A stretch of DNA of 64,000 nt from an uncultured Prevotellaceae bacterium (GTDB lineage: Bacteria > Bacteroidota > Bacteroidia > Bacteroidales > Muribaculaceae). This document shows, piece after piece, positions 7,875 through 17,631 of the stretch (its first letter is position 1; each line of letters starts with the position of its first letter). The stretch lies in NCBI GenBank assembly GCA_947165675.1, contig CAMVBJ010000001.1, positions 113,221 through 177,220 of the forward strand. Reading direction: 5' to 3'. The translations under genes and the position numbers were made by a program. The notes under the pieces were generated by a model that saw only the letters and a list, made by a program, of their open reading frames with translations, was not told where the DNA came from and searched no databases.

Positions 7875-10800
7875 TTACTTCCTGGCGGTTGCAAGAGCAG
7901 CCTCCTTCTTGTCGCTGCGACGGGCAATCCAGTAAGCCACGGGCGAAGCGATGAACAGAGACGAGCAGGTACCGATGATAACACCGAGGATCATCGCGAA
8001 GATGAAGCTGCGGATTGACTCACCACCCAAGAACAGCATGATGAAGAGCACGAGCAGGGTCGTGATAGAGGTCATCAAGGTACGTGACAGGGTGCTGCAC
8101 AACGCCTTGTTGAAGGTGGTGTAGAGGTCCTGCTTGGGATAGAGTGAACGGTACTCACGCACACGGTCAAATACAACCACGGTATCGTTTACCTGATAAC
8201 CGATAACGGTCAGGATAGCGGCGATAAAGGTCTGGTCAATCTCCATCGAGAAGGGCAGCAGGCCATGCAGGTTGTAGAAGCCGATGACGATAAACGAGGT
8301 GAATGCTACGGCAGCCAGAGCGCCAATAGAGAACGCGATGTTGCGGAAGCGGAACAGGATGTACAGTGCCATTGCAAGCAGTGAGAACAGCACAGCCCAT
8401 ACGGCTTGACGCGTCATGTCACTTGCGATGCTCGGGCCTACGGTCTCGCTCGATACGACACCGACACTCTCATTAGACATGCTGAAGTCTTCCTTGCTCA
8501 TCGAGCCAAGTTCGCTCTTCAGGCCGTCATACAACTTGTTCATGATTTCATCATCAACACCCTCGCTGGAATCGTCAATCTTGTAGTTGGTCGAGATGCG
8601 CACCTTGGTGTCGTTATCAATGGTGATGACTGAGGTGTTAGCGCCATCGAACTGATTCTCTAACTGCGACTCAAGAGCCTGGGTCGATACGGGGTGATCA
8701 AATTGTACAACGAAGTTGCGACCACCAGAGAAGTCGATACCACGGTTCAAACCACGAACACCGAACAGGATGCCCATGATGACGATCAGAGCCAATACTG
8801 CGGTAGCAGTTTTCTTGGCCGTGCCCATGAAGTTGAACTGAACGTTCTCCATCAGGTGACGGGTCAAGCTCGTGTTGAAGGTCATCTTGTCGAAGGTACC
8901 CTTGTTCACGAAGTGCTCCATCACAAGGCGTGTTGCAAACACGGCAGTGAAGAACGAGCAGCAGATACCGATTACCAGGGTAACGGCAAAACCGCGGATG
9001 GGACCGGAACCGAGCAGAATCAGGATGATACCGGTGATGATAGTGGTCAAGTTGGAGTCGAAGATGGCCGAGAATGCATTCTTGTAACCATCGCTGACGG
9101 CAGCCTTGAGACCCTTGCCTGCGCGGAGCTCCTCCTTACAACGCTCGAAGATAAGCACGTTGGCATCCACCGCCATACCTAACGTCAGTACAATACCGGC
9201 GATACCAGGCAGCGTGAGCACGCTCTGGAACGATGCAAGAATACCCATCGTGAAGAACAGGTTCAGGAAAAGACCCAGGTTAGCAATCATACCGGCATGG
9301 ATACCGTAGGTGCAAACCATAAAGATCATCAGCAGCACGAGGGCGACGATGAACGAGATGAGACCCTTGCGGATGGATTCCTTACCCAGCGACGGGCCGA
9401 TAACGCTCTCACTGGCGACATTGACACGTGCTACCATCTTACCAGACTCGAGCACGTTGGCAAGGTCGTTTGCCTCCTCGACGGTGAAGCGACCGCTGAT
9501 CTGCGAGCGACCACCATCAATCTGGCTGTTCACATTGGGGAATGAGTAAACCTGATCATCGAGGACGATGGCAATGGCCTTACCGATGTTCTGACCGGTG
9601 ATGATGCTCCACTGACGTGCGCCCTCATCGTTCATGGTCATTGACACGACCTGACCCTGCAGGTTGTCAAACTCGCTGGTTGCGCGGGTAACGACGTCAC
9701 CGTTCAGGACGGGCTGGTTGTTGACGGTGCGCAGGGCAACAAGCTGGAAGGCCTCATGGCCACCTTGCATGCTCTCGGGCTTAACAGTCCAGGCGAGCTT
9801 CAAGTCGGCGGGCAGGATGGTCTTGGCAACCGGGGAGTGGATGATGGCATTGACAGCAGCAGTGTCTGATGCGCTAACATAACCCACAACGGGAGAACCA
9901 GCACCAGCGCTTGCCAGAGCCTCAAAGCCTGTCAGCTGAGCAAGGGTGAGCTCGCCCTTCTGGGCGGGAGCAGCCTTGGTGGCAGCGGCAGCCTTAGCAG
10001 CGCTGTCAGCAGCAGCCTTTACCTCGGCGGTAGCGGTGCTGTCGGTAGTAGCGGCAGCATCCTGGGCGGGAGCTTGGGCAGTGGTCTTGTTGGCCTGAGC
10101 CTGGTCGCTGAGTTGACGCAGAGGACCTACAATGTCACCTAAGGTATAAGTCAAGTAGAATTCAAGGTTGGCGGCACCCTGTAACAGTTTGCGAACGCGC
10201 TCGGGCTCTTTCACACCCGGGAGCTCGAGCAGGATGCGACCCGTGCTCTGCAGCTTTTGGATATTGGGTTGAACGACACCGAAGCGGTCGATACGGTTAC
10301 GCAGCACCTTATAGGAATTGTCCACCATGCTGTTAACCTCGTCGTTGAGGATGTTCTGCACCTCACGGTCATTGGCATTGGGTTTTTCCTTAATGCGCTC
10401 GATGTTGCGGAAGATTTGTGCCAGATTGCCCTCGGGAGCCAGCTTCTTGTACTCCTTGCAGAAGGAGCCGACGAAGTCGTCCTGAGCGGTCTGGTTCTTC
10501 ATCACGTTGTCAATCGCTTGATTAAACTTCTTGTCAGGATTGTTGTTCGCGAGAGCGCGCAAGATGTCGGGCACTGAAATCTGCAGTGTCACATTCATAC
10601 CACCCTTCAAGTCAAGGCCGAGGCCTAACTCTTTTTCACGAACCTGCTGGAAGGTGTAATAACCGAGATACACCTTCTCGTTGGCGAGGGAGTCCAAGCA
10701 CTCATTAAGCACGGTCTTGTACGTCTCGTTGCTGGTGTCGGCACTCTTAATGCCTGCGGCAGCAAGAGCCTTCTGCTCTGCCTTGTTCTGGTAGTGATTG

Positions 10801-10883
10801 CTCACAAAGGTGAACGACAGATAGAAAAGGCAAATCAAGATCAATGCATAAGTAAGGACTCTAATAAAACCTTTAGTTTGCAT
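7875..10883 (-). CDS. secDF: Fused protein translocase subunit SecDF
   Basis: Inner-membrane partner of SecYEG that uses the proton gradient to pull exported proteins into the periplasm. At 1002 residues it is SecD and SecF in one chain, as usual in Bacteroidota. TM1 is near residues 8-27; the SecD signature GLDLKGGMN is followed by a large periplasmic region and a TM bundle (GMAVDANVLIFER). The SecF half begins near residue 680 with IDFSGGRNF and a second bundle (QVNDTVVVFDRVRE). The periplasmic region contains an alanine/threonine-rich low-complexity insert (~residues 265-315), probably a flexible loop. Monocistronic, with a terminator behind it. Confidence 0.96.
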   Translation of the reverse strand: MQTKGFIRVLTYALILICLFYLSFTFVSNHYQNKAEQKALAAAGIKSADTSNETYKTVLNECLDSLANEKVYLGYYTFQQVREKELGLGLDLKGGMNVTLQISVPDILRALANNNPDKKFNQAIDNVMKNQTAQDDFVGSFCKEYKKLAPEGNLAQIFRNIERIKEKPNANDREVQNILNDEVNSMVDNSYKVLRNRIDRFGVVQPNIQKLQSTGRILLELPGVKEPERVRKLLQGAANLEFYLTYTLGDIVGPLRQLSDQAQANKTTAQAPAQDAAATTDSTATAEVKAAADSAAKAAAATKAAPAQKGELTLAQLTGFEALASAGAGSPVVGYVSASDTAAVNAIIHSPVAKTILPADLKLAWTVKPESMQGGHEAFQLVALRTVNNQPVLNGDVVTRATSEFDNLQGQVVSMTMNDEGARQWSIITGQNIGKAIAIVLDDQVYSFPNVNSQIDGGRSQISGRFTVEEANDLANVLESGKMVARVNVASESVIGPSLGKESIRKGLISFIVALVLLMIFMVCTYGIHAGMIANLGLFLNLFFTMGILASFQSVLTLPGIAGIVLTLGMAVDANVLIFERCKEELRAGKGLKAAVSDGYKNAFSAIFDSNLTTIITGIILILLGSGPIRGFAVTLVIGICCSFFTAVFATRLVMEHFVNKGTFDKMTFNTSLTRHLMENVQFNFMGTAKKTATAVLALIVIMGILFGVRGLNRGIDFSGGRNFVVQFDHPVSTQALESQLENQFDGANTSVITIDNDTKVRISTNYKIDDSSEGVDDEIMNKLYDGLKSELGSMSKEDFSMSNESVGVVSSETVGPSIASDMTRQAVWAVLFSLLAMALYILFRFRNIAFSIGALAAVAFTSFIVIGFYNLHGLLPFSMEIDQTFIAAILTVIGYQVNDTVVVFDRVREYRSLYPKQDLYTTFNKALCSTLSRTLMTSITTLLVLFIMLFLGGESIRSFIFAMILGVIIGTCSSLFIASPVAYWIARRSDKKEAALATARK

Positions 10884-11084
10884 TTTTTGAATTGTGAATT
10901 ATTTAATTAAATTTTGTTAATTTTCGTTTCAAACGTCTTTTTCAGCCTGCAAATATACATCTTTTTCTTAAAGTGGGGCATAAAAAAATCAAGTTTTTAG
11001 ATTTCACCTAATTAATTTTAAATGAAAAGCCGTTTTTTACACTCATTTCCTACTGATATCCATGACCAAGTTAACCCCCATCAA

Positions 11085-11115
11085 GAAGCAAGAGACGTCA
11101 TTACGGCGTCTCTTG
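11085..11115 (-). terminator. Hairpin downstream of the Tat aldo/keto reductase
   Basis: CAAGAGACG (11089-11097) pairs with CGTCTCTTG (11107-11115), a 9-bp stem starting 33 bases after the stop codon of the minus-strand gene. The T-run is weak, so this may be an mRNA-end stabiliser instead of a full terminator. Confidence 0.45.
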
Positions 11116-11147
11116 TGGTGGTGATGAATGTCTCTTGATACTGTATA

Positions 11148-12596
11148 TCAGGCTTCCAGACCTCGGTCGATTCCCTGCTTGAGGGCTTCGACGTAGTTGT
11201 TGACGCGTTGCATCTCCTTGGGGATGTCGATGCGCTGCGGGCAATGCTCCACACACTTGCCGCAACCGATGCAGTGGTCGGCTTGGCGCAGCCGGGGTAC
11301 GCTGCGGTCATATCCCACGAGGAAGGCCTTGCGGGCGCGGGCGTAGTCGGGATCCTTGCGGTCACGCGTGAGGTTACCCTCGGCGATACACTTGTTGTAG
11401 TGGGTGAGCACGCCGGGAATGTCGATGCCATAGGGGCATGGCATACAGTACTTACAGTCATTGCAGGGGATGGTGTTGTAGCTTACGATCTCATCTGCGA
11501 TACCATAGAGGAAGTTTTTCTCCTCGTCGGTGAGTTCTTCGAGCGGGCTGTAGGTACACAGATTCTCCTTGAGGTGCTCCATGTAGGTCATGCCGCTCAA
11601 CACGGTGAGCACGCGCGGGAACGAGCCGGCATAGCGGAAGGCCCATGAAGCTGGCGAGCGCTCTGGGTCGCGGGCAAGCAGTTTGCGCGCCAGTGGGGTG
11701 GGCAATGAAGCCAGTCGTCCACCCAGCAGCGGCTCCATGATGACCGCGGGGATAGCGCGCTTATCGAGCTCGGCATAGAGGTACTCGGCATTGGTGTTCT
11801 CCTCGCTGAAGTCCTTGGCATGACGCCAGTCGAGGTAGTTGAGCTCAATCTGCACAAAGTCCCAGTGGTACTTGTCATGGTTGGCCAGCAGGTAGTCAAA
11901 CACGGCGATTTCACCATGGTAGGAGAAGCCCAGGTTGCGTATCACGCCCTTTTCACGTTGTTCCAACAGGTAATCAAGAATGCCGTTGTAGATGTAGCGC
12001 TGCCGGAAAAGCTCCATGGCTTCTTCGCCAGTGCCGCCTCCGATGGAGTGCAGCAGCAGGTAATCGATGTAATCGACCTGCAACTCCTTGAGCGAGTTCT
12101 GGAACATCTCGATGCTCGCCTCGCGCGTCTGGGTTTCGGGAGCGAAGTTGGACAACTTGGTGGCGATGAAGTACTCGTCGCGCTTGTGGCGGCTCAGTGC
12201 GATGCCCGTTGCCCGTTCGCTCAGGCCGCGGCTGTAGGCAGGTGATGTGTCAAAGTAGTTTACACCATGCTCAATGGCGTAGTCAATCTGCTTATTGACC
12301 ATTTCCTGGTCAATCTCGGCGTCATTATCCCGACCGAAGGGTTCGCCATTGGTAGCGGGCAGCCGCATCATGCCGTAGCCCAGGATAGATACCTTCTCGT
12401 GGGTCTTGGGATTCTCGCGGTAGGTCATTTTGCCCACGGGTGGTTCCTGGGTGGTCCCTTTCTTCTCATCGCCCGTGGCGCAGCTCACGATGGCTGGCGC
12501 GGCAGCGGCGGCGGTTCCCAAGCCCAGTGCTTTGAGAAAAGAGCGGCGACTCAAGGTCTTGCCACTATGATTGTGATTATGCTTGTTATCGTTCAT
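11148..12596 (-). CDS. Aldo/keto reductase with Tat signal and C-terminal 4Fe-4S clusters
   Basis: The N-terminus carries a twin-arginine signal (LSRRSFLKALGLGTAAAAAP, then a Cys suited to lipidation), so the folded cofactor-loaded protein is probably exported. Residues ~55-330 are an aldo/keto reductase barrel: YFDTSPAYSRG (Asp, Tyr), IATKLSN (Lys), LLLHSI (His). The C-terminus has a CxxCxxCxxCP group (CNDCKYCMPCP) and a CxxCxxCxxxCP ferredoxin motif (CIGCGKCVEHCP), predicting two 4Fe-4S clusters. It lies 32 bases after a membrane polyferredoxin gene, a likely electron partner. A paralogue without signal peptide lies at 27608-28720. Substrate unknown. Confidence 0.87.
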   Translation of the reverse strand: MNDNKHNHNHSGKTLSRRSFLKALGLGTAAAAAPAIVSCATGDEKKGTTQEPPVGKMTYRENPKTHEKVSILGYGMMRLPATNGEPFGRDNDAEIDQEMVNKQIDYAIEHGVNYFDTSPAYSRGLSERATGIALSRHKRDEYFIATKLSNFAPETQTREASIEMFQNSLKELQVDYIDYLLLHSIGGGTGEEAMELFRQRYIYNGILDYLLEQREKGVIRNLGFSYHGEIAVFDYLLANHDKYHWDFVQIELNYLDWRHAKDFSEENTNAEYLYAELDKRAIPAVIMEPLLGGRLASLPTPLARKLLARDPERSPASWAFRYAGSFPRVLTVLSGMTYMEHLKENLCTYSPLEELTDEEKNFLYGIADEIVSYNTIPCNDCKYCMPCPYGIDIPGVLTHYNKCIAEGNLTRDRKDPDYARARKAFLVGYDRSVPRLRQADHCIGCGKCVEHCPQRIDIPKEMQRVNNYVEALKQGIDRGLEA

Positions 12597-12628
12597 GTCA
12601 TTATCATGCTAACTTGTGTAACTAAAGC

Positions 12629-14119
12629 CTAAATCTGGCTGTGAACTTCGTGACCCTCGACATAGATGGCGCTAAACGGTCTGGCTGGGCACACATACTC
12701 GCAGGTTCCGCAGCCGATGCACATCGCACTGTTGACAGCGGGTACCATGGGTGACGTATCGTCCTGGGGATTGCTTGGCACCATCATGATGGCACCAGCG
12801 GGGCAATGGCGGGCACAGTTGCCACAGTTCACGCCATCGCTCAAGATCACACAGTTGTCCTTCACCCACACGGCATGACCAATCATCGTCGATGACTTGT
12901 CGGCCACAGTGATGGGCTTGATGGCTCCAGTGGGGCACACGGTCGAGCATTCCACACACTCGGGACGGCAGGCTCCGCGTTCAAAGCTGAGCTCGGGCTG
13001 CATCAGGCGCATCGGGTCGGTCGAGGGACGCAGCACACCATTGGGGCACTTGGCCACACACAGTTGACAGGCGGTACAGTGCTGAGCAAAGTTGCGGGCA
13101 CTCACCGATCCAGGAGGCGTCAGTGGCGTTGAACGCTGATAGGGCTTCTTGTCCTCGATGACGGCGAGGCCACCATCGACCTTCTTGGCAGCCTGGGCCA
13201 GGGCAACATCGGCTCCCACGATGGCGGTTCCCACGAGGAATGCGCGGCGGGTATTGTCGGCCACGGGGCGCTCATCGTTAGGCTTCACGGGGTGGATTGC
13301 GGCCTTGGGGTGTCCATAGTGCAGTGCGCCAAAATTACATTTCTCCAAGCAGTTGCCACAGGTCACGCAACGGGTGTAGTCCACCTGGTGGGTCTTGAAG
13401 TCGATGCAGGAAGCCTTGCAATTCTTGGTGCACAAGGAACAGGACTTGCACTTGTCGGCATCAAAATAGACCTTGAACCACGAGAAACGGGCCAGTTGAG
13501 CCAGAATGGTGCCCACGGGACAGATGGTGTTGCAATAGGTGCGGCCACCACGCCATGCCAGCACGACGATGATGATAAAGGTGGCCAGGGCTATCAGGAA
13601 TGTGGGCAGGCTCTTGATCCACACGTCCACGCCGTAGAAGGCGTAGCTGTCCACGCGCTCGGCAATAGAAGCCAGCAGGTTGTTGCCCCACTGATAGACC
13701 GGCAGCAGCAGGTTAGTCACCATGCGGCCATAACTGCTGTAGGGTGCCAACAAGGCCACCAGCGAGTGTATGCCGGCTATAAATGCAGCGACAAAAAGTA
13801 CCAGCACGCCATATCGCAGCCAGCGCTTCTCGGGGCTGGCGGTGAAACGGTTCTTCTTGCGCTTGCCGTGAATCCATGACACGATATCTTGGAAGATGCC
13901 CAGCGGACAGATGACCGAGCAGTAAATGCGGCCAAAGATGAGCGTCAGCAGGATCAGGGCTACAATGACGACTACATTGAGTGCCAACAGGGCTGGCAGG
14001 AACTGAATGCGTGCTGTCCACGCCAGGTAGTGGTGCAACACACCGCTCACGTCAAGAAAGAGCAGTGTCACCATGACCATCATGATGGCAGCCAGCGTTA
14101 TGCGGATTTTCCTTAACAT
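12629..14119 (-). CDS. Membrane polyferredoxin (NapH/CcoG-like, many 4Fe-4S motifs)
   Basis: A 496-residue protein. The first ~200 residues contain about five TM segments with paired CxxxCP motifs (YCSVICPLGIFQD, YCNTICPVGTI), as in NapH/RdxA/CcoG. After this come CKSCSLCTKNC, CVTCGNCLEKC, a hydrophobic segment preceded by RRAF (Tat-like), then CTACQLCVAKCP, CVECSTVCP, CGNCARHCP and CIGCGTCEYVCP. This gives at least six ferredoxin-type motifs, an electron wire from the quinone pool or cytosolic ferredoxin across the membrane. It forms an operon with the Tat aldo/keto reductase (32-base gap), which may be the acceptor; that pairing is inference. Confidence 0.85.
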   Translation of the reverse strand: MLRKIRITLAAIMMVMVTLLFLDVSGVLHHYLAWTARIQFLPALLALNVVVIVALILLTLIFGRIYCSVICPLGIFQDIVSWIHGKRKKNRFTASPEKRWLRYGVLVLFVAAFIAGIHSLVALLAPYSSYGRMVTNLLLPVYQWGNNLLASIAERVDSYAFYGVDVWIKSLPTFLIALATFIIIVVLAWRGGRTYCNTICPVGTILAQLARFSWFKVYFDADKCKSCSLCTKNCKASCIDFKTHQVDYTRCVTCGNCLEKCNFGALHYGHPKAAIHPVKPNDERPVADNTRRAFLVGTAIVGADVALAQAAKKVDGGLAVIEDKKPYQRSTPLTPPGSVSARNFAQHCTACQLCVAKCPNGVLRPSTDPMRLMQPELSFERGACRPECVECSTVCPTGAIKPITVADKSSTMIGHAVWVKDNCVILSDGVNCGNCARHCPAGAIMMVPSNPQDDTSPMVPAVNSAMCIGCGTCEYVCPARPFSAIYVEGHEVHSQI

Positions 14120-14178
14120 GATGAGATGAATTGGGTTAAAGTAATGAGTGAATTAGTGTTGATTTTGCAAAATTAATC

Positions 14179-14218
14179 AAAAAAAATGAGACATCTGGTT
14201 AATGTGTCTCATTTTTTT
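14179..14218. terminator. Bidirectional terminator hairpin
   Basis: ATGAGACA (14186-14193) pairs with TGTCTCAT (14205-14212), flanked by an A-run on the left and a T-run on the right, so it works on either strand. It ends the operon that finishes with the metallophosphoesterase gene. Confidence 0.75.
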
Positions 14219-14278
14219 AACAGTTTGCCTACCTAATTCCTGCATTGGCCATGGTAGCTGCTATTGCAGGGTGGGGGA

Positions 14279-15751
14279 TTACATGCGTGCCTTGAGCTGG
14301 AGGTCATCGGTGCGAGACTCGCCGCGTGTGCCCACTCCGTTAAGATCTTGAAGGATGCTGCGCACGAGGGGCTCAAGCTTGGGATAGACATCGGCCAGGA
14401 AAAATTCCCACAAGGCATCAGCCTGGTCAGGAGCCGTTTCATCGATGATAGCACGCACCCCTTCCTTGCCCATGTTCATGAGTTCATCCACATCTTTCTC
14501 TTGCTCATTGCCCTCGACCACTGCAATCATTGCGCGTGACAGCACCTCGTTCAAGTGGCGCAGGACCAGTTGTGTGGCCTGTTGGGGGGTCTCGGGCAAG
14601 TTGGTCTTGCCACCGCCCACTTCAAGCATCTTCTTGAGTTGCCCCATGCGATTACCCACTTTGTTCCAAGCCTTGTTAGTGAGCATTGTCGCCATGCCAG
14701 GAGTGGCATTGATGATGCGTTGTCGCCCAGTCTCGCGCAGGGTGGGGCATTCAGGGGTTGCGTTAAGCCATCGAGTGGCGACTGTGAGCTGGTGATGTCG
14801 TGGATCGACTGTGACCGTGCGCAGGGCGAACGGGTAGCAGATAGCGCTGCCCGTAGCTATCTCAATGATGCTGTCCGTGTGCTCATTATTGTATAATGTT
14901 GTGGCGTCGGTCACGTGTAGGTGCCCCGTGAAGACCGTGTGAATACCAGCCTGCATCAGTTGTAGGGCAATCTCATGGTGGTTCTGTACGATGTAGTTGG
15001 TCAGCAAGCGCTCCTCATGGTCAAAGTGTGGGACAAGGTGATGATGCATCATGGCAATGACATTCTTGCCCTTGCGCCGAGCTTTGTCAGCTTGGTCAAT
15101 GACCCACTGCAGCGTCTCGGGCTTGATGAGTCCCCCGTTGTGATAGGCATTGACTGAGTCTCCGCGGCTGACGAGGGTATTCGACGCGTCCATGTTGCTG
15201 TCGATGCCGATGATAACCACGCCCTTGATGGGCTCACAGCAATAACTGAGCGATGCTTGGTCGCGTACCACGCCGTTACCATAGCCATAGTTGTGATATA
15301 TCGAGGCAAACTCCTCGCGGGTGATGGTGGGAACAGGCAAGGTCTTATCGCCATCAAATCGCATGGAGTAGGGGTTATTGCAGTCGTGGTTGCCGGGGAT
15401 GACAAGTGGATGGATGCCATGGGCTGCCATACGGTTCAGGTAGTGTGCCATGCGCTCGTGGCTGGCGCGCTCGCCGTTGTGGGTGAGGTCGCCAGTGATG
15501 AGTACCACTTGTGGCTTGAGGTTGATGATGCTGTCAGTCAATGCAGCCATGATATAGTCGCTCATCGTCATCATCTTGCTCTCGCCAGCGTCAGCATTGG
15601 CGATGGCACTGCCAGGCGTCACAAGCTCGGGGCTGAGCAGATGAGGGTCGCTGATGACAACCATCTGGCTGATAGCGGTGCGTGCCATGCATCCCATTGC
15701 GAGCCATGAGGATAGTAATACCATTATAATAATAATGTGTTTGCGTTTCAT
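14279..15751 (-). CDS. Secreted calcineurin-like metallophosphoesterase
   Basis: A 490-residue protein with an N-terminal signal sequence (KHIIIIMVLLSSWLAMGCMA; Cys21 in LAMGC could be a lipidation site). Metal-binding motifs are VISDPH, ITGDLTHNGE, IPGNHDCNNP, MMHHHLVPH and FTGHLHVTD. It is the exported counterpart of the protein at 2877-4292, with the same helical C-terminal extension. Last gene of a five-gene operon, 20 bases after aroA. The location should be periplasm or outer membrane. Substrate unknown. Confidence 0.85.
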   Translation of the reverse strand: MKRKHIIIIMVLLSSWLAMGCMARTAISQMVVISDPHLLSPELVTPGSAIANADAGESKMMTMSDYIMAALTDSIINLKPQVVLITGDLTHNGERASHERMAHYLNRMAAHGIHPLVIPGNHDCNNPYSMRFDGDKTLPVPTITREEFASIYHNYGYGNGVVRDQASLSYCCEPIKGVVIIGIDSNMDASNTLVSRGDSVNAYHNGGLIKPETLQWVIDQADKARRKGKNVIAMMHHHLVPHFDHEERLLTNYIVQNHHEIALQLMQAGIHTVFTGHLHVTDATTLYNNEHTDSIIEIATGSAICYPFALRTVTVDPRHHQLTVATRWLNATPECPTLRETGRQRIINATPGMATMLTNKAWNKVGNRMGQLKKMLEVGGGKTNLPETPQQATQLVLRHLNEVLSRAMIAVVEGNEQEKDVDELMNMGKEGVRAIIDETAPDQADALWEFFLADVYPKLEPLVRSILQDLNGVGTRGESRTDDLQLKARM

Positions 15752-15771
15752 ATCTGCTGTGATTGCATTTT

Positions 15772-17013
15772 TTATGCCAGTTCATTGATTGTGAAGCCAG
15801 CGTACTCCAGGTGCCGCCATAGGGCAGGATAGGATTTGCTCACGACATCGGCGTCATGGATGATGAGGCCGGGAAACCGAACTGCCGCTGGAGCAAACGC
15901 CATAGCGATACGGTGGTCACCATGGGTGTCGATTGTGGGCGGTTGTTGACTGATGTTGATGCGTTCGCCATACCATGAAATGGCATCCTCGCCCTCAATT
16001 TTCAAGACATACCCCAATTTTAACAACTCATCGCGCAGGGCCTCGATGCGGCTGCTTTCCTTGTGCCACAGTGTGCGCACGCCCGTCATCCTGAATGACC
16101 GTTCTAACAGGCATAGCAGCACGGCCCATGACAAGGCCAGGTCAGGTGTGGCGTTCATGTCGGTGAAGCAGGAACAGCAGCAATTGATGAAGTGGCTGCT
16201 GTCTATTGTCACGCCATCCGTGCTGAACCGAGATGCGATGCCTAATTTCCTGCCTAACTCCGCCAGGTGGGCATCGCCCTGGATGCTGTCTGGCGTCAGC
16301 CCCTCAAGAGTGATCAATGATTCGGGCAGCAGGGCCGTGAGGGCATACCACGGTGCGGCAGCGCTCCAGTCGGCCTCGACCATGTAGTCGTTAGCCGTGT
16401 ACCCCTTGCCGATGTTGATGTCATGACCGTTGATATTCACCGTAGCCCCCATGTCACGCATGACCGTTGCGGTCATGTTGATGTAGGGCATCGAGACGAT
16501 GTCTCCCGTGAGGTGTATAGAGCCGCCTCCCACGACGGGCAGGATCATCATCACGGCCGAGATGAACTGTGAACTCACCCCTCCGTTCATCTCGATGTTA
16601 CCTCCCTGCATCTTGCTCCCCGTTACCTGTATTGGAGGAAACCCCTCTTCTCCCAGGTAATCAATGTGTGCTCCCATTGACCGCAGGGCATCGACCAGTA
16701 ATCCGATGGGCCGCTGGCGCATGCGCTCTACTCCGTCAAGAGTAACCGTTATACCCTCGCGTGTGGCAAAATAGGCTGTGAGAAACCGCATGGCGGTTCC
16801 AGCCGCTCCCACATTGATGACACCGTCGTGTCTCGTTAGGGCTTCGATCATTGCGGCTGTGTCGTCACACAGGGCAGGATGCAGTACCGATGGCTCATTT
16901 CCACACAGGGCGGCAATGAGCAGGGCGCGGTTGGTGAGGCTCTTGGACGTGGGCAGTGGAATGGATGCCTTCACCTGTCGGGGTGCTGTGAGTTGCAGGA
17001 TCATTGGCGTCAT
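15772..17013 (-). CDS. aroA: 3-phosphoshikimate 1-carboxyvinyltransferase (EPSP synthase)
   Basis: Joins phosphoenolpyruvate to shikimate-3-phosphate on the way to chorismate and aromatic amino acids. Motifs: LPTSKSLTNRALL (substrate-binding Ser/Lys), GAAGTAMRFL (PEP loop), NGGVSSQFISAVMM, and GDHRIAMAFAPAAV near the C-terminus. A longer frame to 17067 would overlap cvpA by 47 bases; ATG 17013 (MTPMILQL) begins 7 bases after the cvpA stop, and ATG 17004 is also possible. 413 residues, slightly shorter than the E. coli enzyme (427). Cotranscribed with cvpA, two GH25 genes and a metallophosphoesterase, an unusual setting for an aromatic-pathway gene. Confidence 0.93.
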   Translation of the reverse strand: MTPMILQLTAPRQVKASIPLPTSKSLTNRALLIAALCGNEPSVLHPALCDDTAAMIEALTRHDGVINVGAAGTAMRFLTAYFATREGITVTLDGVERMRQRPIGLLVDALRSMGAHIDYLGEEGFPPIQVTGSKMQGGNIEMNGGVSSQFISAVMMILPVVGGGSIHLTGDIVSMPYINMTATVMRDMGATVNINGHDINIGKGYTANDYMVEADWSAAAPWYALTALLPESLITLEGLTPDSIQGDAHLAELGRKLGIASRFSTDGVTIDSSHFINCCCSCFTDMNATPDLALSWAVLLCLLERSFRMTGVRTLWHKESSRIEALRDELLKLGYVLKIEGEDAISWYGERINISQQPPTIDTHGDHRIAMAFAPAAVRFPGLIIHDADVVSKSYPALWRHLEYAGFTINELA

Positions 17014-17020
17014 CTGTTTT

Positions 17021-17587
17021 TTAGTTAAAGGGGACGGTATCGACGGGAACCGGATCAATGAGGTCACGGTAGAGCTTCAATGAGTCGCTGGGCATCTTCT
17101 CGCTGCCCAGCACGTGGGGCATCAGGTCGAGTGTGAACTCATAGGGCTTGTTGTTGAGCATGTGCTCGGTCGCGAAGGTGTCCATGTCGGGATTAAAAGC
17201 GTAAAGCAGGTTGAGCACGATACTCAGCACAAAGGCATACTTGAACATGAACAGCAATGAACCGCCCGCCTTGTCGATAAATCCCAGGTGAATAGTGTTG
17301 AGAACCCCCTTGAAGAGCCTCATCACCAGTCTGATGACAAGCATAATGATGAGAAAGGCAAAGGCCAGCGAAACTGTGCGTACAGTGATGCTCGACAGCG
17401 GCCAGTTGGCTGCATTGGGCACAATGCTCAGGAAGATGCTCTCGGCGAGTTCGCCACACTTGTAGCATAATACAATAGACACCACCCACGAGATGAGTGA
17501 TGACAACTGCCCGAGAAATCCCTTGCGGTAGCCCATTACCAGGCCCCCGAGCACAATCAAGATGATGATGGCGTCAACAATGGTCAT
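17021..17587 (-). CDS. CvpA-family membrane protein
   Basis: A 188-residue protein with about four TM helices. The start TIVDAIIILIVLGGLVMGYR and KGFLGQLSSLISW match the CvpA (colicin V production) family. Family members are inner-membrane proteins linked to colicin V export and envelope homeostasis; the biochemical role is not settled. It sits between a GH25 lysozyme gene (44 bases upstream) and aroA (7 bases downstream), so it is probably cotranscribed with cell-wall genes. Confidence 0.85.
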   Translation of the reverse strand: MTIVDAIIILIVLGGLVMGYRKGFLGQLSSLISWVVSIVLCYKCGELAESIFLSIVPNAANWPLSSITVRTVSLAFAFLIIMLVIRLVMRLFKGVLNTIHLGFIDKAGGSLLFMFKYAFVLSIVLNLLYAFNPDMDTFATEHMLNNKPYEFTLDLMPHVLGSEKMPSDSLKLYRDLIDPVPVDTVPFN

Positions 17588-17631
17588 GATTCAATCAATG
17601 ATGTTCTGAATAACTGTAAGGTGAAGTGCAA

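Noticed and set aside
17014..17067. Upstream start for aroA at 17067
   Set aside because: It would overlap cvpA by 47 bases and add 18 residues before the conserved EPSP synthase start.
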